The notes beneath the pieces are model-generated. The model was not told the DNA's origin. It did no database searches and worked only from the letters and a program-made list of their open reading frames with translations. The position numbers were made by a program, and so were the translations under genes. From Eubacteriaceae bacterium (GTDB lineage: Bacteria; Bacillota; Clostridia; Lachnospirales; Lachnospiraceae), in contig CABIWJ010000008.1 in the NCBI GenBank assembly GCA_902362455.1, positions 1 to 64,000 on the forward strand: 64,000 nucleotides of DNA. The letters run 5' to 3'. Of the stretch, positions 26,497 through 35,223 are shown piece by piece (position 1 is the first letter of the stretch; the number at the start of each line of letters is the position of its first letter).

Positions 26497-27567
26497 TTAA
26501 TCTCCAAAACTAATTCCTATTAATTTAGCCTCTTTGATAACAGACGAATCAGGATTAACACCTTTTAATCTGCCTGCCACTTCTTCAAGAGGTACTTTGA
26601 TGATTTCACCATCGTGCATTCCAACCATATATCCATATTCTTTATTAAGGATAAGTCTGGCTGCTGCCGCACCGAATCTTGTAGAAAGAACTCTGTCATA
26701 TGGACAAGGACTACCACCTCTCTGTGTGTGTCCCGGAATTGTAACTCTTATCTCATGACCTGTTTTCGCCTGAATCTGCGCTCCTAATTCATATGAAATA
26801 GATGGATATGGCGAATTAGCTTTCTTCTCTTTAAGTTTCTTCTTAGAAAGCTTAGCATCTTCTTTAGATATCGCACCCTCTGCCACTGCAAGAATTGAAA
26901 ATCTCTTGCCCTCTTTTGTTCTCTTGTCAATAGCTTCAACTACTTTGTCTATATCATATGGTATCTCAGGTAAAAGGATAATATCCGCACCGCCTGCAAT
27001 TCCTGCGTGTAATGTAAGCCAGCCGACTTTATGTCCCATTACTTCCACGATAAATACACGACCATGTGATGCTGCTGTTGTGTGTATACAATCTATTGCA
27101 TTAGTAGCGATGTTAACCGCACTCTGAAAACCAAATGTTATATCTGTACCATAAATATCATTATCAATTGTCTTAGGAAGTGTAACTACGTTTAATCCCT
27201 CTTCACGAAGCAGGTTAGCTGTCTTATGTGTTCCATTACCTCCAAGAATAACAAGACATTCTATCTTAAGCTTCTTATAAGTATCTTTCATGGCTTTAAC
27301 TTTATCAAGTCCGTTGGCATCAGGTTCTCTCATTAACTTAAATGGCTGTCTCGATGTTCCGATAATTGTTCCACCCTCTGTTAATATTCCTGAGAAATCT
27401 TTAGGCTCTAATTTTCTGTAATTACAATACATCAGTCCCTTATAACCCTCTAAGAAACCAATTATCTCTACATCTTTCATATTCTCATAAAGTGCCTTTG
27501 CAACACCTCGCATAGAGGCATTAAGACTCTGACAGTCTCCTCCACTTGTAAGCATTCCTATTCTCAT
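26497..27567 (-). CDS. pfkA: 6-phosphofructokinase, mixed-substrate (group III) type
   Basis: 356 residues, longer than classical PfkA (~320). It has the glycine-rich start MRIGMLTSGGDCQSLNA, the phosphoryl-donor loop GGNGT (109-113), the catalytic PKTIDND (131-137), and the fructose-6-phosphate region EVMGHKVGWL. ATP enzymes usually have GGDGS with PGTIDND, and PPi enzymes GGDD with PKTIDND. This enzyme combines a Gly at the ATP position with Lys at the PPi position, as in the mixed-substrate clade. It catalyses phosphorylation of fructose 6-phosphate in glycolysis. AAGGTGG precedes the ATG by 8 nt. Confidence 0.92.
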   Translation of the reverse strand: MRIGMLTSGGDCQSLNASMRGVAKALYENMKDVEIIGFLEGYKGLMYCNYRKLEPKDFSGILTEGGTIIGTSRQPFKLMREPDANGLDKVKAMKDTYKKLKIECLVILGGNGTHKTANLLREEGLNVVTLPKTIDNDIYGTDITFGFQSAVNIATNAIDCIHTTAASHGRVFIVEVMGHKVGWLTLHAGIAGGADIILLPEIPYDIDKVVEAIDKRTKEGKRFSILAVAEGAISKEDAKLSKKKLKEKKANSPYPSISYELGAQIQAKTGHEIRVTIPGHTQRGGSPCPYDRVLSTRFGAAAARLILNKEYGYMVGMHDGEIIKVPLEEVAGRLKGVNPDSSVIKEAKLIGISFGD

Positions 27568-27626
27568 TTACGATACCACCTTTCTTATGTCTGCATTTTG
27601 TCTGTATTTCAAACTCATATAATAAT

Positions 27627-27655
27627 ATTTTACTTAAATTAGCCGATTAATTCAA
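27627..27655 (-). promoter_or_regulatory. Predicted promoter of the pfk-dnaX-recR-jet block
   Basis: Minus-strand -35 TTGAAT (27650-27655), a 17-bp spacer and -10 TAAAAT (27627-27632), about 60 bp upstream of pfk. All genes to 13230 follow on the same strand with gaps of at most 126 nt, so this may drive the whole block; internal promoters cannot be excluded. Confidence 0.5.
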
Positions 27656-27668
27656 CTGTTTTATTAAA

Positions 27669-27807
27669 AATAAAGAATGTCGCTTGCGACATTCTCCGCC
27701 TGCGGCGGATTGCGATAGCAACATTTTCTGCTCCGCCGCAGTGCGATCCTCGCGGAGCGTTTTTTCTTACCAGGACAATTTCAACGAAATTTCCTAGTAA
27801 GAAAAAA
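27669..27807 (+). repeat. GC-rich hairpin repeat, family B copy 1
   Basis: About 139 bp matching 51331-51470. Successive hairpins: GAATGTCGC/GCGACATTC, CCGCC/GGCGG, TTGC/GCAA, GCTCCGCCGC/GCGGAGC, then a long stem CTTACCAGGA...TCCTAGTAAG extended by T-run/A-run. Lies between the MATE terminator and the pfk promoter. Its GC content stands out in an AT-rich gap. The rest of the gap 27568-27936 holds only this repeat, the promoter and the terminator. Confidence 0.85.
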
Positions 27808-27837
27808 AGGTATTTCTTTTCGCTAAGAAATACCTTT
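27802..27837 (-). terminator. Rho-independent terminator of the MATE gene
   Basis: AAAGGTATTTC (27806-27816) pairs perfectly with GAAATACCTTT (27827-27837). On the minus strand the stem is followed by a T-run (complement of the A-run at 27802-27808). It is about 100 nt after the MATE stop. Confidence 0.85.
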
Positions 27838-27936
27838 GATTACTCTATTATATGTATTTTATATAATCATTACACTGGCTTTACTTTACTGATACATTAA
27901 GGAATAAATGTATGCCACAAGCGGACAAACCACTAA

Positions 27937-29280
27937 TTATATATTCTTATTAATCATTTTCTCCCACTTCGTTGTAAAGTAGAATACTATCGACATAACC
28001 GTTGCAATTGTCCATCCGATTGGCCATGAAGTCCAGATTCCCGTTGTTCCAAGTGCTGTCTTAGAAAGTACCTCTGCAAGTACAACACGTAATGTAAGGT
28101 CTGTAAATGTCGCTATCATAAATTTCTTCATAAGTCCTGCGCCACGAAGTATTCCATCTGCCACTAATTTAGCAGCTACCACGAAGTAGAATGGTGCAAC
28201 AATATGTAAGAACATAACACCTACGTCCATTGCTTTTCCTGTAGGGCTGTCTAAGAAAATATAGATTAAATATTTTCCAAAGAACATATATACTATCACG
28301 ATAGGAATACAAAGCATCCATACGAGCTGTAACCCTGCTTTGAAGCCCTGTCTGATTCTGTCGAATTTCTTAGCACCTAAATTCTGTGCCGTATAGTTAG
28401 ACACACCATTTCCAAGGGTTGTCATTGAAGTAATAACCATATTATTTAACTTAATGGCTGCGGAATATCCCGCCATTACAGATGCTCCGAAACTGTTGAT
28501 TACGCTTTGTATAATTATATTTCCAAGCGATATAAAGCTCTGCTGTAAAATACTTGGAACTGCAACGATTGCTATATGTCCAAGTAAGGTCCATGAGAAT
28601 TTGTCAACTTTTCCCTGTGTCTCTATCTTTGCAAATCTTTTAAATACAACTACTATCGCAAGAATACAGCTTATGCCCTGACATAAGAATGTTGCCCATG
28701 CAACACCTGCTACTCCCATATGAAAAGCTGCTACGAATAAAATATCCACAGCTATATTCGAAACTGATGAACATGCCAAAAAGATAAATGGAGTTTTTGA
28801 ATCACCTAATGCCGAGAAAATTCCCGTTGCCACATTATAATAGAACACAAATGGCAAGCCCATTATATATATATCAAGATATAATTTTGAATCAGCCATA
28901 ATATGTAATGGTGTATTTATAAGTCCCAAAAGGCTTTCGCTAAATAACATTCCTATTGTCATTAATACCACACACAGAACGCCGCTGGCAATAAGTGTAG
29001 TATAAACTGCTGTCTTTAATTCCTTATATTTCTTAGCACCAAATAACTGCGATACAATTACCGAACAACCAATATTGCAGCCAAATGCAAATGCAATAAA
29101 TATTAATGTTATTTCATAACTATTACCTACTGCTGCCAATGCATCATTACTAATAAATTTACCTGCTACAAAACTATCTGCAATATTATATAACTGTTGA
29201 AAAATGATACTTCCAAATAGCGGCAGGCAAAACATCCATAATACTTTATTGGGTTTACCTACTGTCAAATCTTTATTCAT
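27937..29280 (-). CDS. MATE family multidrug/cation exporter
   Basis: 447 residues with twelve predicted membrane helices in two MatE half-domains. Motifs typical of the NorM/DinF-like group are present: IIFQQLYNIADSFVAGKFI in helix 1 and GASVMAGYSAAIKLNNMVIT at the start of the second half. Such proteins export cationic compounds using a Na+ or H+ gradient. GGAGTGG lies about 9 nt upstream of the ATG. The gene has its own promoter, a structured leader of about 130 nt and its own terminator, so it is transcribed alone. Confidence 0.93.
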   Translation of the reverse strand: MNKDLTVGKPNKVLWMFCLPLFGSIIFQQLYNIADSFVAGKFISNDALAAVGNSYEITLIFIAFAFGCNIGCSVIVSQLFGAKKYKELKTAVYTTLIASGVLCVVLMTIGMLFSESLLGLINTPLHIMADSKLYLDIYIMGLPFVFYYNVATGIFSALGDSKTPFIFLACSSVSNIAVDILFVAAFHMGVAGVAWATFLCQGISCILAIVVVFKRFAKIETQGKVDKFSWTLLGHIAIVAVPSILQQSFISLGNIIIQSVINSFGASVMAGYSAAIKLNNMVITSMTTLGNGVSNYTAQNLGAKKFDRIRQGFKAGLQLVWMLCIPIVIVYMFFGKYLIYIFLDSPTGKAMDVGVMFLHIVAPFYFVVAAKLVADGILRGAGLMKKFMIATFTDLTLRVVLAEVLSKTALGTTGIWTSWPIGWTIATVMSIVFYFTTKWEKMINKNI

Positions 29281-29423
29281 GACTTTTCCACTCCAATCAT
29301 ACTTTTTCAGGCATTTTTACCTATATATCCAGACTGGCTATATTGCCTGCATAAGGTTTGTTGATAAAATTACCACAAGCGCTAAATTCACCCAAAAAGC
29401 CAGTTAAGTCGCAAGATATTATA
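29281..29423 (-). promoter_or_regulatory. Promoter and structured leader of MATE gene, riboswitch candidate
   Basis: -10 TATAAT at 29418-29423 (minus) puts the start near 29412. The leader then folds: ACTGGCT (29398-29404) pairs with AGCCAGT (29333-29339), enclosing small hairpins near 29360-29382 (TTGTGGTA/TATCAACAA) and CCT/AGG. CAGGCA (29344-29349), inside this loop, is complementary to TGCCTG (29308-29313) outside it, giving a pseudoknot or an alternative fold just before the SD. No known riboswitch consensus was recognised with certainty. The rest of the gap to 29594 is AT-rich without a gene. Confidence 0.45.
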
Positions 29424-29594
29424 ATTCAATTTTTATTATATAAATAATCTTTTTTTGATATGCCTTATATATGATTTTGATATGTCACGTATAACTTATA
29501 AAATTAATTTTACAACAATGTTTCAAATTAATAATGCATTTTTAATAATTTTCTTTCACAATACCAGCAACCATTAAGTCTACAATATTTCCAT

Positions 29595-30380
29595 TTAATG
29601 ATGCATTTTCAGGTCATCTTTCAGAATACGTTCCATATTAGCCGCTTCTTCTTTAATATTATGTAAATCTGAACGTATGGCTGCTTTTTCTTCCTTAAGT
29701 TCAGGATTCTCAACTATCTCTTCTTTAATAAACATAAACATAAAACTTATAAGAAGAATTGCACACGATATCCAGATAGTTCTCATACCCAATTCAGAAA
29801 TCAATAACCCTCCTAAGCCTGCACCAAAGGCAAACATAAATATTATTCCAAGATAACAAAATGCTTTCTTAAGTATCCTTTTATCATGAGTTCTTTCATA
29901 TGCACAAAATGATTCCATTTCGCTTCTCATATTTCCTATACACATTGTGCTTGCAAATGCATATCCGTTTACTTTCCTGAACGCCTGCACTTGCATCGCG
30001 CATGCAAACGATACCATTGCATTAGCGAGCATATTCCATTTTTCCGGCAGGAAACCCACTATAAACAGAAGAAAAATTTCTGCGATAAGTACCAGTTGTC
30101 TCCAGTGAATCTTCTGAAGAAGCCTGTATTTCTGTCGTATACATTCTGCCACAGCAACCCCCAGAGCAAAGAAAATAACAGGAATAAAATAATGTATCGA
30201 TAATTTTAAGTTTCCTGCTATTATATTCTGACTAAACAACACAATATTTCCGGTCTGTGCATTTGCGAATACTTTCCCTCTCGAAATATAAGTATAGGCG
30301 TCCTGCAGACCGCCTGACACTGACAAAAAAGCTGCTATTAAAAACGATTCTGACATTTGACCATGAATTTTATGTTTCAT
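29595..30380 (-). CDS. YoaK family (DUF1275) membrane protein
   Basis: 261 residues with six or seven hydrophobic segments. The N-terminal motif SVSGGLQDAYTYISRGKVFANAQTGNIV is characteristic of the DUF1275/YoaK family, whose function is not established. The C-terminal ~35 residues are charged and helical. AAGGAGG lies 8 nt before the ATG. It follows pyrB on the same strand with an 80-nt gap that holds a hairpin and a partial copy of the pyrB 3' end. Confidence 0.9.
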   Translation of the reverse strand: MKHKIHGQMSESFLIAAFLSVSGGLQDAYTYISRGKVFANAQTGNIVLFSQNIIAGNLKLSIHYFIPVIFFALGVAVAECIRQKYRLLQKIHWRQLVLIAEIFLLFIVGFLPEKWNMLANAMVSFACAMQVQAFRKVNGYAFASTMCIGNMRSEMESFCAYERTHDKRILKKAFCYLGIIFMFAFGAGLGGLLISELGMRTIWISCAILLISFMFMFIKEEIVENPELKEEKAAIRSDLHNIKEEAANMERILKDDLKMHH

Positions 30381-30394
30381 AAAGATTACCTCCT

Positions 30395-30487
30395 TGCATT
30401 ACGTTTTTAATACTTTTTCCTTATCCTGAAAACAATTTCAGGCATTTTATATGCTCTGCATTACACTTTTAATACTTTTTCCCTTGT
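30395..30487 (-). repeat. Duplicated pyrB 3' end flanking a small hairpin
   Basis: TGCATTACRYTTTTAATACTTTTT occurs at 30395-30418 and again at 30457-30480 (plus strand), the latter being the true end of pyrB (last codons and stop). Between them CCTGAAA (30425-30431) pairs with TTTCAGG (30436-30442). The copy nearer YoaK lies directly upstream of its SD. Confidence 0.7.
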
Positions 30488-31408
30488 CAACGGGTCAATA
30501 AGTTCTAACAAAGCCATAATTACCGCCATTCGAATGTATTTACCATTCTGTACCTGCTCGAAATATGCGGCACGTTTATCATTATCTACGTCGATTGATA
30601 TTTCATCAACCCTTGGCAACGGATGTAATACCGGCATATCAGATTTAGCTAATTCAAGCATTTTTGCATTTAACATATATATTCCTTTTAAACGGATATA
30701 TTCGTCTTCGTTAAAAAAACGCTCTTTTTGTACTCTTGTCATATAAAGTACATCTAAATCCGGTAATACCTTTTCTAAACTCCTTACCTCTTTATAAAAT
30801 ATATGATTAGGTTCTAACGTATCTTCTTTAAGATAAGTCGGAATACTTAACTCTTCCGGTGATATAAAGTAAAATTTATTATCAGGATAACGTACTAAAC
30901 TATTTACAAGTGAATGAACAGTTCTTCCAAATTTCAAATCACCACAGAAGCCTATCGTAAGATTATCTAATCTTCCCTTACGTTCACGAATTGTCAGCAA
31001 ATCTATTAAAGTCTGTGTCGGATGACTATGACCGCCATCGCCAGCATTAACAACAGGAACTTTTGCAAACATTGATGCTCTTAATGGTGCTCCCTCTTTT
31101 GGATGGCGCATTGCAATAATATCTGCATAACAGCTTACAACTCTTGCAGTATCTGCTATCGTTTCGCCCTTCGTTGCACTCGACTGCTCTGCTCCTGCAA
31201 AGCCTAATGTCTTGCCGCCAAGACTTAACATAGCTGCTTCAAAGGAAAGCCTTGTTCTTGTACTTGGTTCATAAAACAATGTAGCTAATTTCTTTCCGTC
31301 TGCAATATGCATATATGCAGACTGATTGTCCTTAATTCGTTTTGCCAAATCTAATATTTCTTTAGTTTCCTCCAACGTAAAATCTAAAGGGTCAATCAAA
31401 TGCCTCAT
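30461..31408 (-). CDS. pyrB: Aspartate carbamoyltransferase catalytic subunit
   Basis: 315 residues. Carbamoyl-phosphate loop STRTR in [16 protein letters not shown], the mobile loop region around [24 protein letters not shown] and HPLPRVDEI are all present, the full active-site set. It makes N-carbamoyl-aspartate, the first committed step of pyrimidine synthesis. No pyrI regulatory gene and no other pyr gene is adjacent. The LysR-type gene is divergently transcribed 262 bp away, but linkage to pyrB control is not shown by the sequence. Confidence 0.97.
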   Translation of the reverse strand: MRHLIDPLDFTLEETKEILDLAKRIKDNQSAYMHIADGKKLATLFYEPSTRTRLSFEAAMLSLGGKTLGFAGAEQSSATKGETIADTARVVSCYADIIAMRHPKEGAPLRASMFAKVPVVNAGDGGHSHPTQTLIDLLTIRERKGRLDNLTIGFCGDLKFGRTVHSLVNSLVRYPDNKFYFISPEELSIPTYLKEDTLEPNHIFYKEVRSLEKVLPDLDVLYMTRVQKERFFNEDEYIRLKGIYMLNAKMLELAKSDMPVLHPLPRVDEISIDVDNDKRAAYFEQVQNGKYIRMAVIMALLELIDPLTREKVLKV

Positions 31409-31579
31409 AGTTTTTCTCCTTTTCCTTGTACTTTACACTAAAAAATATTATACTATGGATATAGATATATGTAAAAGGTATTATTGATATATGTATAATC
31501 ATTTTTTGATATATATAACTATAGTAGTTCCTATATTATAATATTGATAATTTTTTAGTTGTATATTTTATAGTTTACA

Positions 31580-31648
31580 ACTTCATCTAAGCATCTATAT
31601 ATTAACTTCATATGGACATATATAGACTTCATCTAAGACATCTATATA
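31580..31648 (+). promoter_or_regulatory. Three imperfect direct repeats before LysR gene
   Basis: ACTTCATCTAAGCATCTATA (31580-31599), a degenerate ACTTCATATGGACATATATA (31605-31624) and ACTTCATCTAAGACATCTAT (31626-31645) repeat at 21-25 bp, ending about 22 bp before the LysR start. Spacing of about two helical turns on the same face fits an operator, perhaps autoregulatory. Confidence 0.45.
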
Positions 31649-31670
31649 AAAAGACGAAAGGATAAATTAT

Positions 31671-32552
31671 ATGTATATAAGTTACGATTATTACAGAATT
31701 TTTTATTATGTAGCAAGATATGGCAGCATTTCCAAAGCCGCCAGCGTACTAATGAACAACCAGCCTAATCTTACACGAACAATTAAGAATCTTGAGGGCG
31801 AACTTGGTTGTCCACTTTTTTCACGTACTAACAGAGGTGTAAAACTCACTCCTGAAGGAAAACGTCTATACGAGCATATTAAAATAGCATTTGAACAAAT
31901 TGAAGCCGGAGAAGCAGAGATTGTTGACAGTAAAAGTCTGCAAAATGGTTCAGTATATATTTCCGCAAGTGAGGTAGCATTGCATTGCTGCCTGCTTCCA
32001 ATATTCAAAAAATATCGTGCGCTCTATCCTAATATCCGTCTGCACGTAAGCAATCATTCAACTCCTCAGGCTATCGAGGCATTAAAAGAGGGGCTTGTAG
32101 ATTTCGCAATCGTATCAACACCAACTGTTAAATCTACTAATTTAGAAGAGATTACTGTCAAAAAATTTCAGGAAGTATTAATTTCAAGCAACGCATATAA
32201 AGAACTTAAGAACAAAATAGTTTCCCTTGCTGATTTAACAGATTATCCTCTTATATCTCTAAGTTCACAGACTAAAACATTTGATTTCTATTCAAAATTA
32301 TATGAGGGATATGGGCTTGCATATGTACCTGATATCGAAGCCGCAACTGCTGACCAGATACTTCCAATGGTCCGCTCAGACCTAGGCCTTGGCTTTGTTC
32401 CTGAAGATTTCATTAAAGGTGTAAATGATATCTTCACTGTTAAAACAACCGAAAAAATACCAATGCGTGAGATTTGTCTCATCAAGAGAAAAGGACAACT
32501 GCTAAGTATGGCAGCTAAAGAATTTGAGAAAATGATGCTCGAACCAATATAA
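31671..32552 (+). CDS. LysR family transcriptional regulator
   Basis: 293 residues. N-terminal winged HTH (YDYYRIFYYVARYGSISKAASVLMNNQPNLTRTIKNLEGELGCPLFSRTNRGVKLTPEG) and a C-terminal periplasmic-binding-like effector domain (~90-290). AAAGGAT lies 7 nt before the ATG. It is transcribed away from pyrB. The effector cannot be predicted from sequence. Confidence 0.95.
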   Translation: MYISYDYYRIFYYVARYGSISKAASVLMNNQPNLTRTIKNLEGELGCPLFSRTNRGVKLTPEGKRLYEHIKIAFEQIEAGEAEIVDSKSLQNGSVYISASEVALHCCLLPIFKKYRALYPNIRLHVSNHSTPQAIEALKEGLVDFAIVSTPTVKSTNLEEITVKKFQEVLISSNAYKELKNKIVSLADLTDYPLISLSSQTKTFDFYSKLYEGYGLAYVPDIEAATADQILPMVRSDLGLGFVPEDFIKGVNDIFTVKTTEKIPMREICLIKRKGQLLSMAAKEFEKMMLEPI

Positions 32553-32573
32553 CAAAAATAAATAGGTGTAAAA

Positions 32574-32640
32574 TAGTATGAAAAATAATGCCGATGCTGC
32601 ATATACTTGTGATATTGCTACAGTCGGCTCTTATATACTT
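32574..32640. repeat. Short fragment resembling start of repeat family A
   Basis: AGTATGAAAAATAATGCCGA (from 32575) matches the beginning of repeat A copy 3 with one difference, after which similarity ends. GCCGA/TCGGC arms (32590-32627) give a weak stem that may terminate the LysR gene. Confidence 0.35.
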
Positions 32641-32659
32641 TACTTATATTATATATTAT

Positions 32660-32932
32660 TAAATCCGTGCGTTTTGCTTTGTATACAGATCATAAGCGTT
32701 ACCTCTATAGTTAACTCAGTCCAGGCTACCTTACGGCACACAGAAGGTTTTACTTAGTGCTGCTTCATTCCTGACCTGACACGATTCATAAATTCCTGTT
32801 GCGTAAGACCTAAACGTCATCGCCACTTGTAAAGGGCAGCCCTACAAGATATATCCGCGGCAAAACATCACCCCTGCTAGAGCGGATTGCAGGTACAGGG
32901 CACCGCTAACTCCCCGGCTGCACGGAAACTTT
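32660..32932 (-). ncRNA. ffs: Signal recognition particle RNA, large type
   Basis: On the minus strand the RNA begins near CCGTGCAGCCGGGGAGTTAG and contains the Alu-domain sequence AGCGGTGCCCTGTACC and, at 32756-32781, the universally conserved S-domain hairpin GTCAGGTCAGGAATGAAGCA with a GGAA tetraloop. The pair closing the loop is A-U rather than the usual C-G, a compensated change. The 5' CCGTGC pairs with the 3' GCACGG. Length of about 270 nt matches the Bacillus/Clostridium large form. Ends are approximate. Confidence 0.93.
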
Positions 32933-32953
32933 ATGACTATTTAGTGCTTTTAA

Positions 32954-32982
32954 AGTATATCTGATATTAATTGTATTGTCAA
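32954..32982 (-). promoter_or_regulatory. SRP RNA promoter
   Basis: Perfect -35 TTGACA (32977-32982), 17-bp spacer and -10 TATACT (32954-32959) on the minus strand, placing the start near 32947, about 15-20 nt before the mature 5' end. Confidence 0.8.
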
Positions 32983-33093
32983 ATAAATATTTTATGAAAT
33001 TAATTTTTCATCATATGCCTTTATTATCATCATACTTTTATCATATTACTTACCTTTTTATTTAATCTCCTAAACGTCTTAACTATTTTATGC

Positions 33094-33582
33094 CTAATCA
33101 TTATTAAGTCTATGCAATCTGCATATTTTTATTATCACAGCTATTACCAGAAACATAAGACTTCCACCTGTATCTATGCACACATCTCTTATGCTTGGTC
33201 CTCTATCTGGTACAAACCTCTGGTGAAATTCATCAGATGCCGCCACAATTATACAGAATATAACTATCCACCACAGACATTTTACGTATCTTTTCTGTAA
33301 TAATATCTTCTTCCATTTATCAAATGTATCCGCTAACTCTAATACTAATATTGCCAATATTCCATATTCCGTAAAATGTGCGCATTTTCTAATGATTGTA
33401 TGTAATGTATCTAATTTGATAATTTGCCTTACCAAATTAACCTTATAAATCTGCCTTGTTATTCTAAGACTTAATCCTGCTGATTCTTCACCTGTTTTAG
33501 CAGACATCCCGAATATGAACACAAGCCAGATTAGAATACATATTATGAAGATTAATCTTTTGAGATATTTTGTTAAATTCAT
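33094..33582 (-). CDS. VanZ-like membrane protein
   Basis: 162 residues with four to five hydrophobic segments. The VanZ family motifs are present: FGMSAKTGEESAGLS near the N-terminus, RKCAHFTEYGILAILVL, and AASDEFHQRFVPDRGPSIRDVCIDTGG. VanZ-like proteins are widespread in Firmicutes membranes, often near cell-wall or surface glycan genes; the molecular role is not settled. It is the last gene of the surface glycan block. Confidence 0.92.
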   Translation of the reverse strand: MNLTKYLKRLIFIICILIWLVFIFGMSAKTGEESAGLSLRITRQIYKVNLVRQIIKLDTLHTIIRKCAHFTEYGILAILVLELADTFDKWKKILLQKRYVKCLWWIVIFCIIVAASDEFHQRFVPDRGPSIRDVCIDTGGSLMFLVIAVIIKICRLHRLNND

Positions 33583-33645
33583 AACTAATTTCCTCTTTAC
33601 ACTTTTGTTAGTTGCATAATTGGTTTTTGATTTTATGTATGTTGA

Positions 33646-34425
33646 TTATTTGTGCTTTTTGAATTTCTTAACCTCTTCTAACATTAGTAAATATGTATTT
33701 AACATACTACGATTATATAACCTATGTTTTCTTATGGCATCCTGTATACATAATAACCTCCACCATTTCCGTGATATCGTATAGTATAAAACTCCCTGAT
33801 CTTTTATGTATTTCTCATTATAGCCATTATTCCAGCTAGATTCTCGTTCATTTGTCAACGTAGCAATATATTCAGGTACAGCTACTATTTTTAATCCATT
33901 TTTTAAACAAGCCGATAGAAACAAGGTGTCCTCACCATGACATCTTTCCGTTCCTCCTCCAAAACACTGATTGAAATATATACCATATTTTTTTACGCTA
34001 GACAATCTAACGGCTATTCTTGCTGTTCCATATCTAAGATAATTAAAATACCCTACTCTCTTTTTCTTAGTTATTATACTACGAGTTGTATTTTTTTCTC
34101 TAAGATTAAAAACAATAATATCTGCACTGGGATTATCATTAAATGCTTTTTCAACAATATCTTTATAATTATCCTCATATATCATATCATCATCTGCAAA
34201 AAGACATATATCTGCATTTGCACGCATAAGTGAATTATTTCTGTTAAGTCCCACTCCGCGTTCCGCAAAGTTCAAATATACTATATGCATATTATCAATC
34301 TCAAATTCATCAACTGAATTTTTACCACATTGATTTCCTATAAGTGCATCTGTTTTAATATTCATTTTTTTTATTAATGAATGATCTGATTGATTAGTAG
34401 TTGCAACCAATACTTGAACTTTCAT
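33646..34425 (-). CDS. Family 2 glycosyltransferase
   Basis: 259 residues, GT-A fold. The N-terminus MKVQVLVATTNQSD is followed by the RGVGLNRNNSLMRA nucleotide-sugar region and the metal-binding FADDDMIYE. The catalytic region GGGTERCHGEDTLFLSACLKNG is typical of short capsule GT2 enzymes. No membrane anchor is seen. Sugar donor and acceptor cannot be predicted. AAGGAG lies 6 nt before the ATG. Confidence 0.88.
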   Translation of the reverse strand: MKVQVLVATTNQSDHSLIKKMNIKTDALIGNQCGKNSVDEFEIDNMHIVYLNFAERGVGLNRNNSLMRANADICLFADDDMIYEDNYKDIVEKAFNDNPSADIIVFNLREKNTTRSIITKKKRVGYFNYLRYGTARIAVRLSSVKKYGIYFNQCFGGGTERCHGEDTLFLSACLKNGLKIVAVPEYIATLTNERESSWNNGYNEKYIKDQGVLYYTISRKWWRLLCIQDAIRKHRLYNRSMLNTYLLMLEEVKKFKKHK

Positions 34426-34452
34426 ACAGTACTCCTTTTTATAAATTATTTT

Positions 34453-35217
34453 TCAAATTCGTTTCTCATATTTTTTCTTTTTTATTATGCCATAGAACAT
34501 ATTTCCACAGGCATACCATAAAGCAATTGGTACTGACTTTCCATCACATACACGAAATAAATCATAATGACTTTTTATCTTCCTTATCAGTTTGTCATGA
34601 GATATTGATTTTTTTCTGATTCTATATTCCGCTAAACTTTCATTTAACAGATAACAATTAGCTTTTTTACATAATTGTAAAAGAATTGCATAGTCATTAT
34701 TCTTTTTTATGTCTTTAATCTGAATTAATCCCATTGTCTTCGCACTATACATAAATGTCAGGCATCCCGGATATCCATAATTATACATTTTCCTTTTAGT
34801 CACAATCCTTGGTCCTGATACATAAATATTTAGTGGTTCGGAACACTCATCAATCTTCATATAATTATGATATGAAAATACCAGATTATTCTTTTGCATA
34901 AATTCAATCTGATGCTCTAATTTTTCATGTTTCCATAGGTCATCAGAATCAAGAAATGCTATCCATTCTCCTCTGGCCTCTCTTAATGCTCTGTTTCTTG
35001 TAAGAGCCGCACCAATATTTCTTGTATTTTTAAAATATCTGATTCTCTTATCATTAAATAAATCTACTATTTTATCAGTATTATCATTTGAGCAATCATC
35101 TACTATAATTAATTCCCAGTTTGTATACGTCTGGTTTATTACTGATTGTATTGATTCCTTAATAAATTTACCAGTATTCCACGACGGCATAATAATTGAT
35201 ACTAATCCATCTACCAT
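34453..35217 (-). CDS. Family 2 glycosyltransferase
   Basis: 254 residues. Classic GT2 start (LVSIIMPSWNTGKFIKESIQSVINQTYTNWELIIVDDCS), AALTRNRALREARGEWIAFLDSDDLW with the DxD-type site, and a basic C-terminus. Its start is 6 nt before the end of the initiating sugar transferase unit, with a weak SD, so translation may depend on coupling. It probably adds an early sugar to the lipid-linked intermediate. Confidence 0.92.
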   Translation of the reverse strand: MVDGLVSIIMPSWNTGKFIKESIQSVINQTYTNWELIIVDDCSNDNTDKIVDLFNDKRIRYFKNTRNIGAALTRNRALREARGEWIAFLDSDDLWKHEKLEHQIEFMQKNNLVFSYHNYMKIDECSEPLNIYVSGPRIVTKRKMYNYGYPGCLTFMYSAKTMGLIQIKDIKKNNDYAILLQLCKKANCYLLNESLAEYRIRKKSISHDKLIRKIKSHYDLFRVCDGKSVPIALWYACGNMFYGIIKKKKYEKRI

Positions 35218-35223
35218 AATATT

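Noticed and set aside
32660..32932. Structured RNA first considered as a cobalamin riboswitch or RNase P RNA
   Set aside because: The GTCAGGTCAGGAATGAAGCA hairpin, closing stem and size identify SRP RNA; it also has its own strong promoter and no downstream gene to control.
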